Assembly (NCBI GenBank): GCA_047495785.1
Contig: JBLDXI010000029.1
Span: 1,984,001-2,048,000, forward strand
Origin: Lepidodermella squamata
Taxonomy: Eukaryota; Gastrotricha
Direction: 5' to 3'
DNA: 64,000 bases
In this document: positions 20,621 to 31,963 of the stretch, one piece after another
Layout: every line of letters begins with the position of its first letter
Position numbering within the stretch: position 1 is the stretch's first letter
Notes under the pieces: generated by a model
Told to the model about the DNA's origin: nothing
The model's input: only the letters and a program-made list of their open reading frames with translations
Databases searched by the model: none
Program-made: the position numbers and the translations under genes

Positions 20621-23191
20621 ATCGATCCAACGTCCAACGGAGGTGGCGTAGGACTGTTGATCTACAAGCTATATAATGTTATTTGCGACCGAGTCATCGC
20701 TTCAACGAAAATTGAAAATCAGCAATGCATAATTAAGCTGCCGTCTGGTAAAACTCTAGCACTAACCGCCATTTACCGAAGGCCAAGTGATAGCGAGACC
20801 TTCACAGCATCTGACGCTGACGAAGTTGAGGCGTTTTTGACTGAATGCTTAACAACTAAGGCCGACTATCACATAATTACTGGTGACTTCAATTGGAATC
20901 TTCTTAACCCGAAGGTTGCAGAGGCGATGAAGGAAGTTTTTAATGACTTTGGCCTGCATCCGGCCTATGCTAACTTGGTAACACGTCCTGCTTCTGGAAA
21001 GTGCCTGGATCATTTCTGGTCAAACGTTCCTGACTCGGAAGTGGCAATGGCTGGGACAGTAGTCGGGCTCAGCGACCATTACGGAACGACAATGGTTCTT
21101 GAGAACAGTGGCGTTACTGAAACGAAAAATGCAGATGTTCGCGTAATACGTGACCTGCGCAACGTTGACTCGAATCGTTTAAATTGCATTCTGGGAGCTA
21201 AATTAGATTCGATCGATCAGAAGGCATTTCATGACTGTGAAAGCTATTGGAAAATTATCAAAGCCTACATACTGGAAGCGGTCAACGAAGTTGCCCCGTT
21301 GATTGTGAAGAAGCCCAATCAACCAAACAAAAAGCGGAAGCCCAGTGTTGACCCGACCCTATCACGGCGTGAAAGGAAAAGAATACGTCGAAAAATGCGT
21401 CGAGAAAAATATCACAAGCGTCTGACTGAAGCAGGTCGAGATCCGCGCAAAATATGGCGCGTGATAAATGATTTCAGACCGAAACCCAAACGCGGTGGAC
21501 CCTTTCAAGAGCTCGGTGGAAATGAGTCATTGGAAAAGGCAAATGCTTTCAATGTATTTTTCGCGCAAGCCGGCGCGAAAGTTGCTCAAACATTAGCGGC
21601 GAGCCTCAGCTTTGTTAGGCGCCGAAAAAAGTATCCTAACCTCGAATTTCGGTCTGTCTCGCTAGCTGAAGTGGAGGCAGCTATCGATAAACTATCCTAC
21701 AAAGCGACAACTGGCTATGACGGCATACCTGAGTGCGTTGTAAAGATGACCAAATCCACAATCTCCTGTCATCTGGCGAGATTATTCAACATGGGAATCG
21801 CGGAAGGAGTCTTTGTTTCAGACTGGAAGATTTCGATCGTATCTCCTCTTCACAAATCGGGAAACCGTACTGACCTAAGCAATTATCGTCCCATATCAAT
21901 AACATCACCGATCGCCCGTACATTTGAGCGATGCTTGTCATTCCAACTAAAAAAGCATCTTTTCGAATTCTGGACACCGGCACAGCATGGATTTAGGGAG
22001 AAGCATTCCACAGACACCTGTGTCGGCGAATTCACTGAGGACTGGAGACGTTCTATGTGTGAAGGCAAGGTCGTTGGTGCCATTTCAATCGACCTATCAA
22101 AGGCATTCGATACGTTGAACCATGGTGGCATCATCGAGTCATTCAAAAGTGCGGGTCTTTCAACAAGCGCCCTGAATCTACTGAGTAACTACCTGAGCGA
22201 TCGCCGCCAGGCTACAAAGATTAACAGCGCACTATCTGCCTTCGAAGAAATTCACCATGGTGTGCCTCAGGGCTCAGTTTTAGGGCCACTTATGTTTACA
22301 GTGTACGTAAATGAACTATCACTCGTCGTTACGCGCTGCGGAATCAAACAATACGCAGACGATATAACAATTTATTTCGCCAGTCGGAACGTCAACGAAC
22401 TCAGATCGGTTCTTCAACAGGAAATCAATCGGGTTTGTTGCTGGTTGAAATCCAACTCCTTGCAGGTTAACGGTAAAAAGTCGCAATTTTTGATATTGAA
22501 ATGCGCGATGCCTACGGCTCCGGATTTCTGTATTAAAATCGGCGACGCAATTGTTAAGCCGTCAAGTGCAATGGTAACACTTGGCTTTACGATCGACAAT
22601 AAACTGTCTTTCAAGAAGCACATAAATGGTGCCAAAAGCAAAGCAAGAAGAGGTTTGTTTGCTCTCAAGCTGGCCTCGAAGTTCGTAAGTCGTAGGACTG
22701 CTATCTTAATGGCCAATGGTTTGATATTTAGTCACTTGAATTACGGTGACCTGACCTTGGGCCAAGCTGCCCCGACCACACTGGCCAGGCTTCAATCGAC
22801 GCAAGACCGAGCAGTTCGAGTTATTTGTGGCGCTCATCCGCTCGCTGATGCTCAACCACTGCGACATCGCCTTGGCTGGGTTGACGTGGAACAAAAACAC
22901 GCCATCCACCTGGCCACCTTCATATGGAAGTGCCTTAACAAGCAAGCACCGGCTGCAATGCAAGCGCTTTTTTGTCTGAACCCGCCTCCCCGATACGAGG
23001 TTCGAAATTCCGAACCCATGTTCAAGCCGAAATGCGACTCAAAACGAGAAATGCTTAGTCTGAGTTACAGAGGTCCCGAACTGTGGAATCAACTGCCTAT
23101 TGAGGCACGGCAGGCCGAGTCAGCTGACATGTGCCGTTCAATTGCTCACGCTTTTTTCTACAACAAAAATGCCTCTAGTTTAGCACTTTAA
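20621..23191 (+). CDS. LINE endonuclease-reverse transcriptase, 5' partial
   Basis: Open for 857 codons to TAA at 23191, starting inside the protein. Near the N-terminus is the apurinic endonuclease motif SNGGGVGLLIY, then TGDFNWNLL and LSDHYGT with the catalytic Asp-His pair. The reverse transcriptase domain follows (about residues 380-650) with SPLHKSGNRTDLSNYRPIS, IDLSKAFDTLNH, HGVPQGSVLGP and the catalytic YADD of IKQYADDITIYF. The C-terminal region has LRHRLGWVDVEQ, common in jockey/CR1-type elements. Only the first 80 or so residues of the endonuclease are missing. It cannot initiate its own cycle without its 5' end but shows that the family was recently active in this genome. Confidence 0.88.
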   Translation: MDPTSNGGGVGLLIYKLYNVICDRVIASTKIENQQCIIKLPSGKTLALTAIYRRPSDSETFTASDADEVEAFLTECLTTKADYHIITGDFNWNLLNPKVAEAMKEVFNDFGLHPAYANLVTRPASGKCLDHFWSNVPDSEVAMAGTVVGLSDHYGTTMVLENSGVTETKNADVRVIRDLRNVDSNRLNCILGAKLDSIDQKAFHDCESYWKIIKAYILEAVNEVAPLIVKKPNQPNKKRKPSVDPTLSRRERKRIRRKMRREKYHKRLTEAGRDPRKIWRVINDFRPKPKRGGPFQELGGNESLEKANAFNVFFAQAGAKVAQTLAASLSFVRRRKKYPNLEFRSVSLAEVEAAIDKLSYKATTGYDGIPECVVKMTKSTISCHLARLFNMGIAEGVFVSDWKISIVSPLHKSGNRTDLSNYRPISITSPIARTFERCLSFQLKKHLFEFWTPAQHGFREKHSTDTCVGEFTEDWRRSMCEGKVVGAISIDLSKAFDTLNHGGIIESFKSAGLSTSALNLLSNYLSDRRQATKINSALSAFEEIHHGVPQGSVLGPLMFTVYVNELSLVVTRCGIKQYADDITIYFASRNVNELRSVLQQEINRVCCWLKSNSLQVNGKKSQFLILKCAMPTAPDFCIKIGDAIVKPSSAMVTLGFTIDNKLSFKKHINGAKSKARRGLFALKLASKFVSRRTAILMANGLIFSHLNYGDLTLGQAAPTTLARLQSTQDRAVRVICGAHPLADAQPLRHRLGWVDVEQKHAIHLATFIWKCLNKQAPAAMQALFCLNPPPRYEVRNSEPMFKPKCDSKREMLSLSYRGPELWNQLPIEARQAESADMCRSIAHAFFYNKNASSLAL

Positions 23192-23505
23192 TAAATTGAT
23201 TGCACTCTATTTTTTTACTGTTGTGAAGCTATTATGAGCTGCTACTGCCTTTTATGAAGTTGTTGAGATTTTGTTTTAATATTATCTTTATTATTTTTAC
23301 ACACTATGTACTACTGATCCAAATTGTTGACTGATCACTGCTACATATTAAAACGATGAATGGTCCAAACCTTTGTTTCGTCTCACTGTGTTCACTTTTC
23401 CTGTCCTAAATCTGAACCTGTCCTGAAATTATCTGTTGCTTTTTCCTTCAAACATTGTCAAGCTGCCCTCTCTTGGGTGTCATAGCTTCTAAATAAATAA
23501 ATAAA
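20621..23505 (+). mobile_element. 5'-truncated jockey/CR1-like LINE
   Basis: Non-LTR retrotransposon inserted in intron 2 of member 7, opposite in orientation to the gene. The 5' end is truncated inside the endonuclease domain; the 3' UTR is about 310 bp and ends in a (TAAA)n tail at 23490-23505, followed by host sequence ACATTGATTTAGG found in sister introns. Coding region open throughout, so the insertion is young. Confidence 0.85.
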
Positions 23506-23690
23506 CATTGATTTAGGAGAGTCAAAAATAAGGAAATTACGACTCACCCCGGATGGCGCCTAGCCGATCATCCTCTGCTCTTATCTCCACTTGCACTTTA
23601 GGGTCTGCCGCGTATGCAGCTGAAAGGCAGCACATGCCAACTGGGTAATGATCCGGTTTTCCAATCAGATGCCGATTGCTGCATTTGCAA

Positions 23691-24299
23691 TGTTGGGGCC
23701 CGAGCCCGATGTCGGCCCGTATGCGTTCGGGCCGGCCTGTGTGCGACCGGGTAATAGCAATTTTCCACTCCGCGCTCCGGCCGCTTTAAAACATGCCCGT
23801 ATGCGACGATTACTGTAAATTTAACAAATTCGATGAAATCACGCTTCACCGCACACGGGCCTGTCAAGGTGTTGGCCCGAGCACGGCGGAGAACAATGGG
23901 ATCCAGCGCTATTGTTCAGCGCCGCACTCGGGCCGCCGGGCTCGGGCCTCTGGAATCGATCGCCCGGTTTGGGCCGCCGGGCTCGGGTCATCCTACAACC
24001 AAAGCCCTATCCGGTAACTGTATCAAGTCCCGGCCCAAACCCGACGGCCCGAGTACGGCGCGCGCGAATGCCTAACAATAGCGCTGGATCCCATTGTTCT
24101 CCGCCGTGCTCGGGCCAACACCTTGGCCGGCCCGTGTGCGGTGAAGCGTGATTTCATCGAATTTGTTAAATTTACAGTAAACGTCGCATACGGGCATGTT
24201 TTAAAGCGGCCCGAACGCGGAGTGGCAAATCAATGTTACCCGTCTGCGTACGGGCCGGCCCGAACGCGTACGGGCAGAATTCGGACTCGGGCCCCAACA
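23691..24299. mobile_element. 609-bp GC-rich foldback element inside an exon
   Basis: Terminal inverted repeats TGTTGGGGCCCGAG, flanked by a 4-bp duplication GCAA (23687-23690 and 24300-24303). Internally two long arms pair, for example GATCCAGCGCTATTGTT with its inverse, and GCACACGGGCC with GGCCCGTGTGC, so most of the element can fold on itself. No transposase. Its removal restores the host exon length exactly. Confidence 0.85.
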
Positions 24300-24482
24300 G
24301 CAACACATCGTGGAGCAAACGATGATGTAGCTCATTGTCAACAAAGACTGAACTGCGATGATTGCTAAGAAGATGGGCCACGAGATCAATGTGTGTTCGA
24401 GGCTTGATCTCGTTAGGGTGTAGACAAATCCGGCAAGGAGCGATAATATGTACATTATGGCCAGAATAATATCCTGTAAAAT

Positions 24483-25080
24483 ATAGAATTGTCGTCAAAA
24501 ATATAGGTCGAGTCGCTATGACAATTCGATATTTTACGGTATAACATTCGTAAATCGTTCATATCTGAACTCGCCGCACTCGATTTACTCATCGCAACTC
24601 GCCTCCGGCTCGTTCCGACTCGTAAATCTCGGGCGGCTCCGTACAGATATAAACGTTTTACTCATGTCATACCATACAAATAGAATTGTCCCCAGAAATA
24701 TAGGTCGAGTAGCTTTGACAATTCGATATTTTACGGTATAACATTCGTAAATCGTTCATATCTGAACTCGCCGCACTCGGTTTACTCATCGCAACTCGCC
24801 TCCGGCTCGTTCCGACTCGTAAATCTCGGGCGGCTCCGTACAGATATAAACGTTTTACTCATGTCATACCATACAAATATAGCATTCATTTCAAAATTAT
24901 AGTGTTAGTAGATGTGCTCATGCAATATTTTTTGATACAGCACTCGTAAATCGTTTATATCTGAAATCGCCGTACTCGATTTACTCATCACCCCTCGTCT
25001 TCGACTCGTTCCGATTCGTAAATCTCGGCCGGCTCCGTTCAGAAATGAACTCTTTACTCGTGCTATATCAGACAAATATG
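24483..25080. repeat. Three 197-bp tandem repeats in intron 1 of member 7
   Basis: Copies begin near 24483, 24680 and 24877. The first two are nearly identical (shared ACAATTCGATATTTTACGG); the third is diverged. Each contains short inverted motifs around CTCGCCTCCGGCTCG. Confidence 0.8.
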
Positions 25081-26023
25081 AAACATATTGTCTCGGAGAA
25101 GCTCCACCAGTTTTCGCAGTTCAATCAAATAATCTTTAGGGCGAAACTATAAATGGGTTAATTAAAGCTCTCTTACCGAAGCCATGTTGTATGCCCAGCT
25201 GTAACATCTTGGAGACAAAAGCTGTAGGACAGCGATCATTAGGCCGAAGTAAGACGGCGTGATGACCCATACTGAGTACAGCCAATTCTGCTGTATTAAA
25301 TCCTCAGAACCAACTTTGACAGCTTCATCTTCGTAGCGGGTCAGATCGACAATATAAGCTATTGATAGAGCTAAGTATACAATGTTGAGTACAAGCTGTA
25401 TCAGTCTGGCGATTCCATAGCCTGATCGCAGTCTTATTGAGATGAAACTCCATTTAGCTTCGGCATGCTCGACATTAATGATGGGTGGGTGTTCCTGAAT
25501 GGTGGGTCTCGCAATGACGTATACTGCCGGCCGATTATCAGTGATCTGTTGCTCGCTGCGATAAAACTGTTTAACAGGTGGAGAATTATAAACCTCGGGC
25601 GGATGGGGTTTATTATCGAACTGCTGGTCGCCGGGATGAAATTGGAGAGCAAGCTGGGGATAATTATCAACTTGTTGCTGAATAGCTAGTTGTTGCCCAT
25701 AGCGATGGAATCGGTGAGCAGATGGAGGAGCAGCTTGCAGCGTCATGCAATATTTTGTGAGAATTCGATATATGTTTTCAAGGGGCACCTAAAACGTTCA
25801 CATGAAAAAACACCTAAATTCATGCAAAAAGTAACCAAGCTTTTGTAGGAGAGTATTTTTATGTATTATTATGCAGCTGAAGGCATCATGGGTGACTCAT
25901 TTCTGAGCGTAGCCTCCCTGCGGCTATTTCCTGAATCGGTTTATTTGTATTTGTTGGAATTTGGTTTAGCTTTTGTGGGAGATTTCTCTTGAAGCTGCTC
26001 TAATGAGCTGTGCATGAGTCAAA

Positions 26024-26043
26024 ACTGACTAAATCCTTTTATT
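26024..26043 (-). promoter_or_regulatory. Core promoter of member 7
   Basis: Minus strand AATAAAAGG followed by ATTTAGTCAGTTTTGACTC. The TATA box lies closer to the initiator (start near 26026) than in member 5, because about ten bases between them are missing. Confidence 0.5.
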
Positions 26044-26439
26044 AGCTTAAATAATAAGGAGCCGTCATTTCTCTAAGAATTATGACTTATGAATCACAGT
26101 TAACAATTTCCTTTGTAATGCTAGAATCAGCTATGGGCATTACTTCTCACGGTGTTGGGTTCGATGATCCTTCCGACTCATATTCATTTTTGCGAGTTGC
26201 CCCGGATATGTGTAAAGCCATTAAACCATTCAGGCTACTTCAGCTAAGATTTTGTAAAAAAATGCTGGCGTCCGAATCGAATTATTATTCGTGTATTATC
26301 GAAAAAGCTTTATCGAATTTCTGCACAGTGATTCGTATTCGTTAATTCCTTCAAATGGTACCATGATAAGGATTAGGTGCAGATGAAAATTTAACAACGA
26401 GTTGTTCCATGTAAATGTTTTTGTTACTAATTGTCTTCG

Positions 26440-26709
26440 TTATGTGACCACTTTTTAGGCGGGAAACAGCGCCTTCTCCTATTGGTTAATTCAAATACTA
26501 CGCGGGCGATTCAAATGATCATTTTTGCATTAAAAAAATAGGCTTGGCAATCATTTAGCGCTATATGGCGCTATTTTATCGAAAACGCGTACCAATTGTA
26601 GTAAAAACGATCATTTTCCACAAAAAACAACTGTTTGAATCGCCCGCATAGTATTTGAATGAACCAATAGGAGACGGCGTTGTTTCCCGCCTAAAAAGTG
26701 GTCACATAA
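26440..26709. mobile_element. 270-bp MITE with 70-bp inverted repeats
   Basis: Ends TATGTGACCACTTTTTAGGC and its inverse, pairing over roughly 70 bp (including CTATTGGTT and GCGGGCGATTCAAA). No coding capacity. The target duplication is unclear. Confidence 0.75.
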
Positions 26710-28296
26710 TGCATGAGACGTACCAGGACGCGGCGGCTTCGAAGCTCCCGTTATCCGGGTTTGCGTAAAAAATCACGTGACGTGTTTAGCATAAGTGTGC
26801 ATAATAATTACTTTCGATGGCAAATTTTGTATTGAGTATAAAATTAATTTGCCATCGAAAATAAAAATTATAATTGAAAACAAAATAACCGATCGTTTCG
26901 CGACCCCGCCGTTTTCTTTAATATCGAGATCTTCAGGCCACTGCAAAAAACTGATCTTTGCGTAAATACGGGATTTTCATGAATGAGATTTTTTGCTGGC
27001 CGCAGAAGAAAAATAACGATCGCTGCTAATGAGGTTATTTTTAGCTACAACGACCTTTGGACCTTATTAAAATAAACACAAAAATGAGGCATCTAAATCG
27101 AGGCGCCGCGTCTCATGACATAATATTGCTGCTAAATCAATCTACAAGACAGGGTCAATAAAATCACCGAGCTGCGACTTAAAAATGTGTACCTTTCTGG
27201 CAGCAATCGTGAATATTTTAAGGTCTCATCGTTTAAGGTCAACATGAAATCGTCATCAAGTCATTGTTCGCGTCGAATGTGGCTACATCGAACCCTGATA
27301 TGGAAGCCATGTCGTATAACATAAAACGTGCTTTCTGACTGAAATGATACCTTCCACTTGAGTTCCATTTGAGTACCTGCTCTTTAAGGATAGGTCGTAG
27401 GATGATCTAAACCAAGGATCTAACCCAATACATATTGGTGCAATCATCACGTCTCGCACGTCGGCTGGTCGCTGATCAGCTCATGAACATGTTGAGCAGT
27501 CCGGCCCTAACTTTGAGGCACAATGGGTGCTGCAAGAATTATATTTTCAAACAATAAAACAATTTCATTGCCGCTATCGCCAGAGAAGCGGGTTGTTACC
27601 GTTAGTATGTTAGTAATCGCGCGGCCAGAAGCAGTTCCAAAGTTGTTGCGCCTTATTGTTAAATGTTAAATGCGCGATCGGATAGTGAGCCGTCAAAAAA
27701 GCACTAACCTAGTTATCTGACAATAAAATACCCGACTGCAGATTCTACCCTGAGTTCATAAAAATCTTGTTTCAGCATGAACTATTTTATTTTTCAGTGT
27801 GAGATGCTTTGTATAATTATAGGAAGCATTATATATTTTTCACTCTTTTTGCATGAACCAGCTCAGAAACCAATCAAAATATCGTTAGCGACGCGCCAAA
27901 ACAACCAGTTTGATGATTCATTCGATCGTACTTCAGAGAGCCTAGCGCCTAGCGTATGGATGAAGTACTTTTTATTTAGCGCATTTACGTTCAATGGCCG
28001 AACCTACTTTCCCAGAAAAATCTATACATAGTAAAGTGGTTGCTTTGGCGCTTCGCTAACGATATCATAACAATGACACCTTAACTTCAGCAACCACCTC
28101 TTTCTTCATTATCCTCTCTCCTGCATATTCCTAACCGCTTGCCGCTTGAAAAACAGAGAGAAAGTGCGAGTGAAAACACAAATGGGAACAAAATCAGAGA
28201 GTCATCAGTGACAGGAAATATTGGATATATATTTCAGCAACCACCATCAGCAGCCACATCCTCCGTCTCCTCCTCCACATCCTCCTACTCCAGGTC
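26710..28296. other. Intergenic spacer
   Basis: No gene seen. A stem-loop (TTTCGATGGCAAATT and its inverse) lies at about 26813-26864. A string near 27885 (ATCGTTAGCGACGCGCCAAA) recurs with changes near 41297. At 28080-28150 there is a second E3-like acceptor and a four-codon tail (Ala-Ala-Ser-Gly-stop), probably an E3 relic. Confidence 0.5.
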
Positions 28297-31250
28297 CTAC
28301 TCCGAATCCCCACCACTTGCCGCTGGTAAAGCAAAAAGACGAATTGCGAGTGAAAAGATAAAGGAGAACAAACTAGGAGAGTCGTAAATAAGGAAATTAA
28401 GACTTACCCCGGATGATCGCTGCCGATCGGCCTCTGCTGCTTTCCCCAACTGAAATTCCGGTTCGGGGATCCGGTTTGCATTTGAAACACATTGCGGAGG
28501 AAACGATGATGTAGCTCATTATCAGCAATGACTGGACTGCGACGATTGCCCAGCCGATGGGCCACGAAATCAATGTGCGGTCGAAGCATGGCACAGTCAA
28601 GCCACGGGCCATGACGTATATATACAAAACGTGCCATAAAGAATACTGAACATCCTGCAGTAAAAAACATAATTTGACAGGTTACTGGAAGCTTTTATCG
28701 AGGGAGTGCTGTAATCAAGTATGTCAATTGTCAATGGGTTTGAAAAACTCCTGGGAAATCTTGTCCAACCGGGTTAAATACCAAAAATGACCGAACCAGT
28801 TATCATCGGGGGTTTTTCGGCTCAATCGGGCACGTATTAGTTCCGTCCGGGCCCCAAGCGTCGATTGCGCAATTGAAGGTTTAAAATGGACAAAACGCTT
28901 GGAGGGATAGAGATGGAGTGAGCACTCTATCTTCCCATGCTGCGTGTGCGCGCTACTGATCACCGCGTGGAATTTAGATTGCGGTTCTTCCGAGGATTTA
29001 CCAGTAAATCTAGTACTATGTAATTTTCTTCTGTAAAACTAAGGGTAAAGGAAATTTTCTCCGTAGAAAGTATGGTTGAATTTTCTACACAAAGTTGCAA
29101 CATACGGGACACTGTAATTTCTGTACATTCCTCTATTTTCTGTAGCGATTGCAAATTCTTGAGCTGGATGGCCGCTATTAGACCAAACGATTGGTCGTTA
29201 CAAACGAATTTTGTCCACTAGAAAAAGCTCCGAAACCTCCTAAAAATGAGGATATAGCAGGATTTTCCAGACGTTATGATTTTGGTTTTTACATTTCGTC
29301 CGATTGGTTGTTAAGGGCGATTCACAAACTCGTGTTTTCCACATGAATGATGCAAAAGATTTTTTGCAGGCTCACTTGAATCATGAACGATGATCCAAAC
29401 CCTTTCACATAATTCATGATTCAAATAACTGCTTAGCCAATTTTTTCTTTTTATATGCGGTCAAAAAAGGAATGCGGTCGTAAGGCATGGGACTTTTTCA
29501 AATTCTGCAAGTCAAAACAAAAATGGAAGATAATGACAGGAACGCCATCAGCCACCGAAGCTCGCTAGTTGTATAGGGGTTTAGCTCTGAGCATGCGAAA
29601 CCAACATCATGGGTTCTGTGCTCAGTGGCGGCTTCGTTTTTTCGATCAACACTCAGTCGCAAACAAAAACATCGTTATTTGAATCATGAATTATGACTAA
29701 TAATTTGTGAAAGGGTTTCGTTCATCGTTCATGATTCAAATGGCTTCTCGGCAGTTTTTTGCAAGAGATGAATTTTGCGCATAAAAAAGAACGATGAATC
29801 ATGAATGTGTATTTTACACACGAGTTTGTGAACCCCACTTTAAATTGTAATATTATGTGTAACATGCTTAAACCAACACCGCATTTACCCTTTATAAGAT
29901 ATATAGTTATACTGTTATATAGTTGTAGTGTTTTACTTAATGACTACGAGCAATGATGTCTTGATAAGAGCAAGGAATTAGCTGCACTGTGGAACCACTC
30001 AAAAGTCCATTCCTGACGCGCACGCCTATTGGTCAATCGATCGTTGCTATGACTCCTGGATGAAACGTTCAGTCGTGCGATCCATAACAGTTTTTGCAAC
30101 AATGTTTTTTGCCGCAGTAATTTGCCACGATTAATATGGAATTTACGCAAGTGGTCAATGGAGGGTGTGGCAAGGTCATTTTTAACATAAATTAAAGGGT
30201 GTTGCTATCGGCACATAATTATGTGCCTCTTATTGGCTATTGGCACATACATTATGTGCCCCTTAATGGCTATTGGCACATAACGCTAATTTCAATGTTC
30301 GATGTTTTAGAAAGTCATGCATCGAATTGTTCCACGAGTATTGCTACTGGGGTTTTCGTCAACGGGGAATCGAATGGCGATATCGAAACTGCAGTCATGG
30401 GCCCGCGAATCGGGGTTTCCGTCATCTAATGGGTAGCCCAAGTAGAGTATCTGAGGTCTATCGCACAGTTACCTGAAATCCGACGATTCCAGTGAATTCG
30501 CCGCCTCTAGATTGCTAATGTAAGGTTGAAACGCTGGTATCTGAGAATTAAACTCCCGAAAAAAGCAGTTAAATGGAAAATGTTATGTGCCAATAGCCAT
30601 TAAGGGGCACATAATGTATGTGCCAATAGCCATTAAGGGGCACATAATTATGTGCCAATAGCCACACCGTAAATTAAAAATAAAATTTATTAGTGGATCG
30701 CACGACGGAAATGTTTCATCACGGAGTCATAGCAACGATCTATTGGCCAATCAGCGTGCGCGCCAAAGTTCAACTTTTTAGTGGTTCCACAATGTGATAC
30801 ATTTTTGGTTAGAAAAAGATAATCTGTTACCAGAACCATTTCGGAAGTCCAGCTTTCGTCCTTTATGGACATTAGATGATAGAGGGCCCCGAATAGGCTG
30901 ACGGAAGGCGGAAAAAAGAAGGTCCAATCGTCGGGGTGCCGACGTAGCATTGTTTGGCAATGAGAACCATCTTTGAGAGTTTTGCTTTCATATCGGCGCA
31001 TATCTTCTCTAATAACAATCAATAGAGCAATGTGTACAATACTAAGTACAAGTTGTAGCAGTAGCGCGATTCCACAGCCTGATCGCAGTCTGATTGAAGT
31101 TAAGCTCGGTTTAGGTTTGACATGCTTATGCCAGTTCATGATCGGCAAGTGTGCTGGAACGCCGGGAATCGCTATGACGTAAACTTCCGGCCGATTAGTA
31201 TCGAACAGTTGCTCATTGCGAAGAAATTGCTGAGCACCTGTAAGCGGCAT
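28297..31250 (-). CDS. Tetraspan array member 8 (diverged, long intron)
   Basis: Model: E1 30831..31250, E2 28408..28654, E3 28297..28322, 230 residues. E1 starts at MPLTGAQQFLRNEQ with one repeat; TM1 is recognisable but TM2 is diverged (FFFPPSVSLFGALYHLM) and the donor is TG|GTAACAG. E2 is short (247 nt): an in-frame deletion removes most of SNRQLVGKPDHYS and LSAAYAADPEV. The E3 Gly run has lost one base, so the tail stops after AASGGDSE; the downstream sequence still encodes Gly/Cys in the shifted frame. Intron 1 (2176 bp) holds nested transposons. Joining E1 and E2 rests on phase and on the lack of any other partner. Probably decaying. Confidence 0.5.
29315..29838. mobile_element. MITE-like element with TTCACAAACTCGTGT ends
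   Basis: Left end GATTCACAAACTCGTGT and right end ACACGAGTTTGTGAA are inverse copies. Subterminal strings (GAATCATGAACGATGA, CCCTTTCACA) are also inverted. Length about 520 bp; no coding capacity. Confidence 0.65.
29985..30797. mobile_element. CATTGTGG-family MITE, split by a younger element
   Basis: Ends CACTGTGGAACCACT and AGTGGTTCCACAATGTG, with the same inner sequence as the intact element at 52980-53317 (GCGCACGC, ATTGGTCAATCGATCGTTGC). Without the insertion at 30197-30669 it would be about 330 bp, close to the intact copy. It lies immediately 3' of the E1 donor of member 8. Confidence 0.75.
30197..30669. mobile_element. Nested element with tandem GGCACATAATTATGTGCC ends
   Basis: Inserted within the preceding element and flanked by TAAATTAAA on both sides (30188-30196 and 30670-30678). 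Each end carries nearly three copies of a 30-bp unit containing a short palindrome of the CACATAATTATGTG type followed by TTATTGGCTATT; the two ends are inverse over about 86 bp. The inner part shows no coding region. Confidence 0.8.
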
Positions 31251-31963
31251 TGAAAATACTTGGGATTAAAAATACTCGCACGTGAGGTGCATATACGTGG
31301 TTGAAGGCATCATGACCCACTATTCCTGTAAACGCGCTGTCGCTCTCAAATTACAGCTTCAGGTTTGGCTGAACTTTTGGTGGCAGGTTGGAAATCCGCT
31401 ACAGGCCACTGCGTGAAGCTCTGTATCAGCCTGGGCTGACTAACTGCTACACTCTTGTTACTTGCATAAGTGTATAATGACAAGTTAGTTATTTTTACAT
31501 TCCTGTTATTTGCAGGTATGAACAAAAGAGTTTATTTTCAGTTCTATGATTCGTAGATCACATTCAACTACCATAGGTGTGAAAATACTAACCCGGGCTT
31601 ATGCAAATTTAGTAGTAGTTCTAGTATAGTCCCCTTGCGGCAGGCCTAGTCAACCGTGGCGATTTTTTTTAATTTTCAAATTTCAAAGTACCAGCTTCCG
31701 CTCAGATTTCGCCCAATTATATGAGTATGTTTATAATTGAAAATGTTTGCTTTACGGCCGGCGTCACCAGATTGTTCAAATACAGAGGAATAGTATTTTG
31801 AATGGCGGAGAGTCGTTTGGTGTAAACGGAGGCATCGCTCGTAGAACTAATCCATCTTGTCCGCGCTATTACTCAGAGCCATATAAAAATACAACGTTGA
31901 GCATTCAGATGAAGACACGCATCTTGGTCGCCTTGCTGAGCTGCTTCGACCACTAAACCACGC

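Larger units (their letters stand above)
20341..25746 (-). pseudogene. Tetraspan array member 7, disrupted by two insertions
   Basis: E1 25177..25746 is intact (190 codons from MTLQAAPPSAHRF, two to three N-terminal repeats, TM1, TM2). E2 spans 23548..24473 but is split by a 609-bp element at 23691..24299 right after the KC of MCCKC, which brings in a stop at about 24201. Removing the element and one copy of its GCAA target duplication restores exactly 313 nt, a canonical E2 length. E3 20341..20471 has a longer, Cys-poor tail ending in an extension past the usual site. Intron 2 carries the LINE at 20621..23505 and intron 1 holds three 197-bp repeats. It could still make an E1-only or truncated product. 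Confidence 0.78.
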
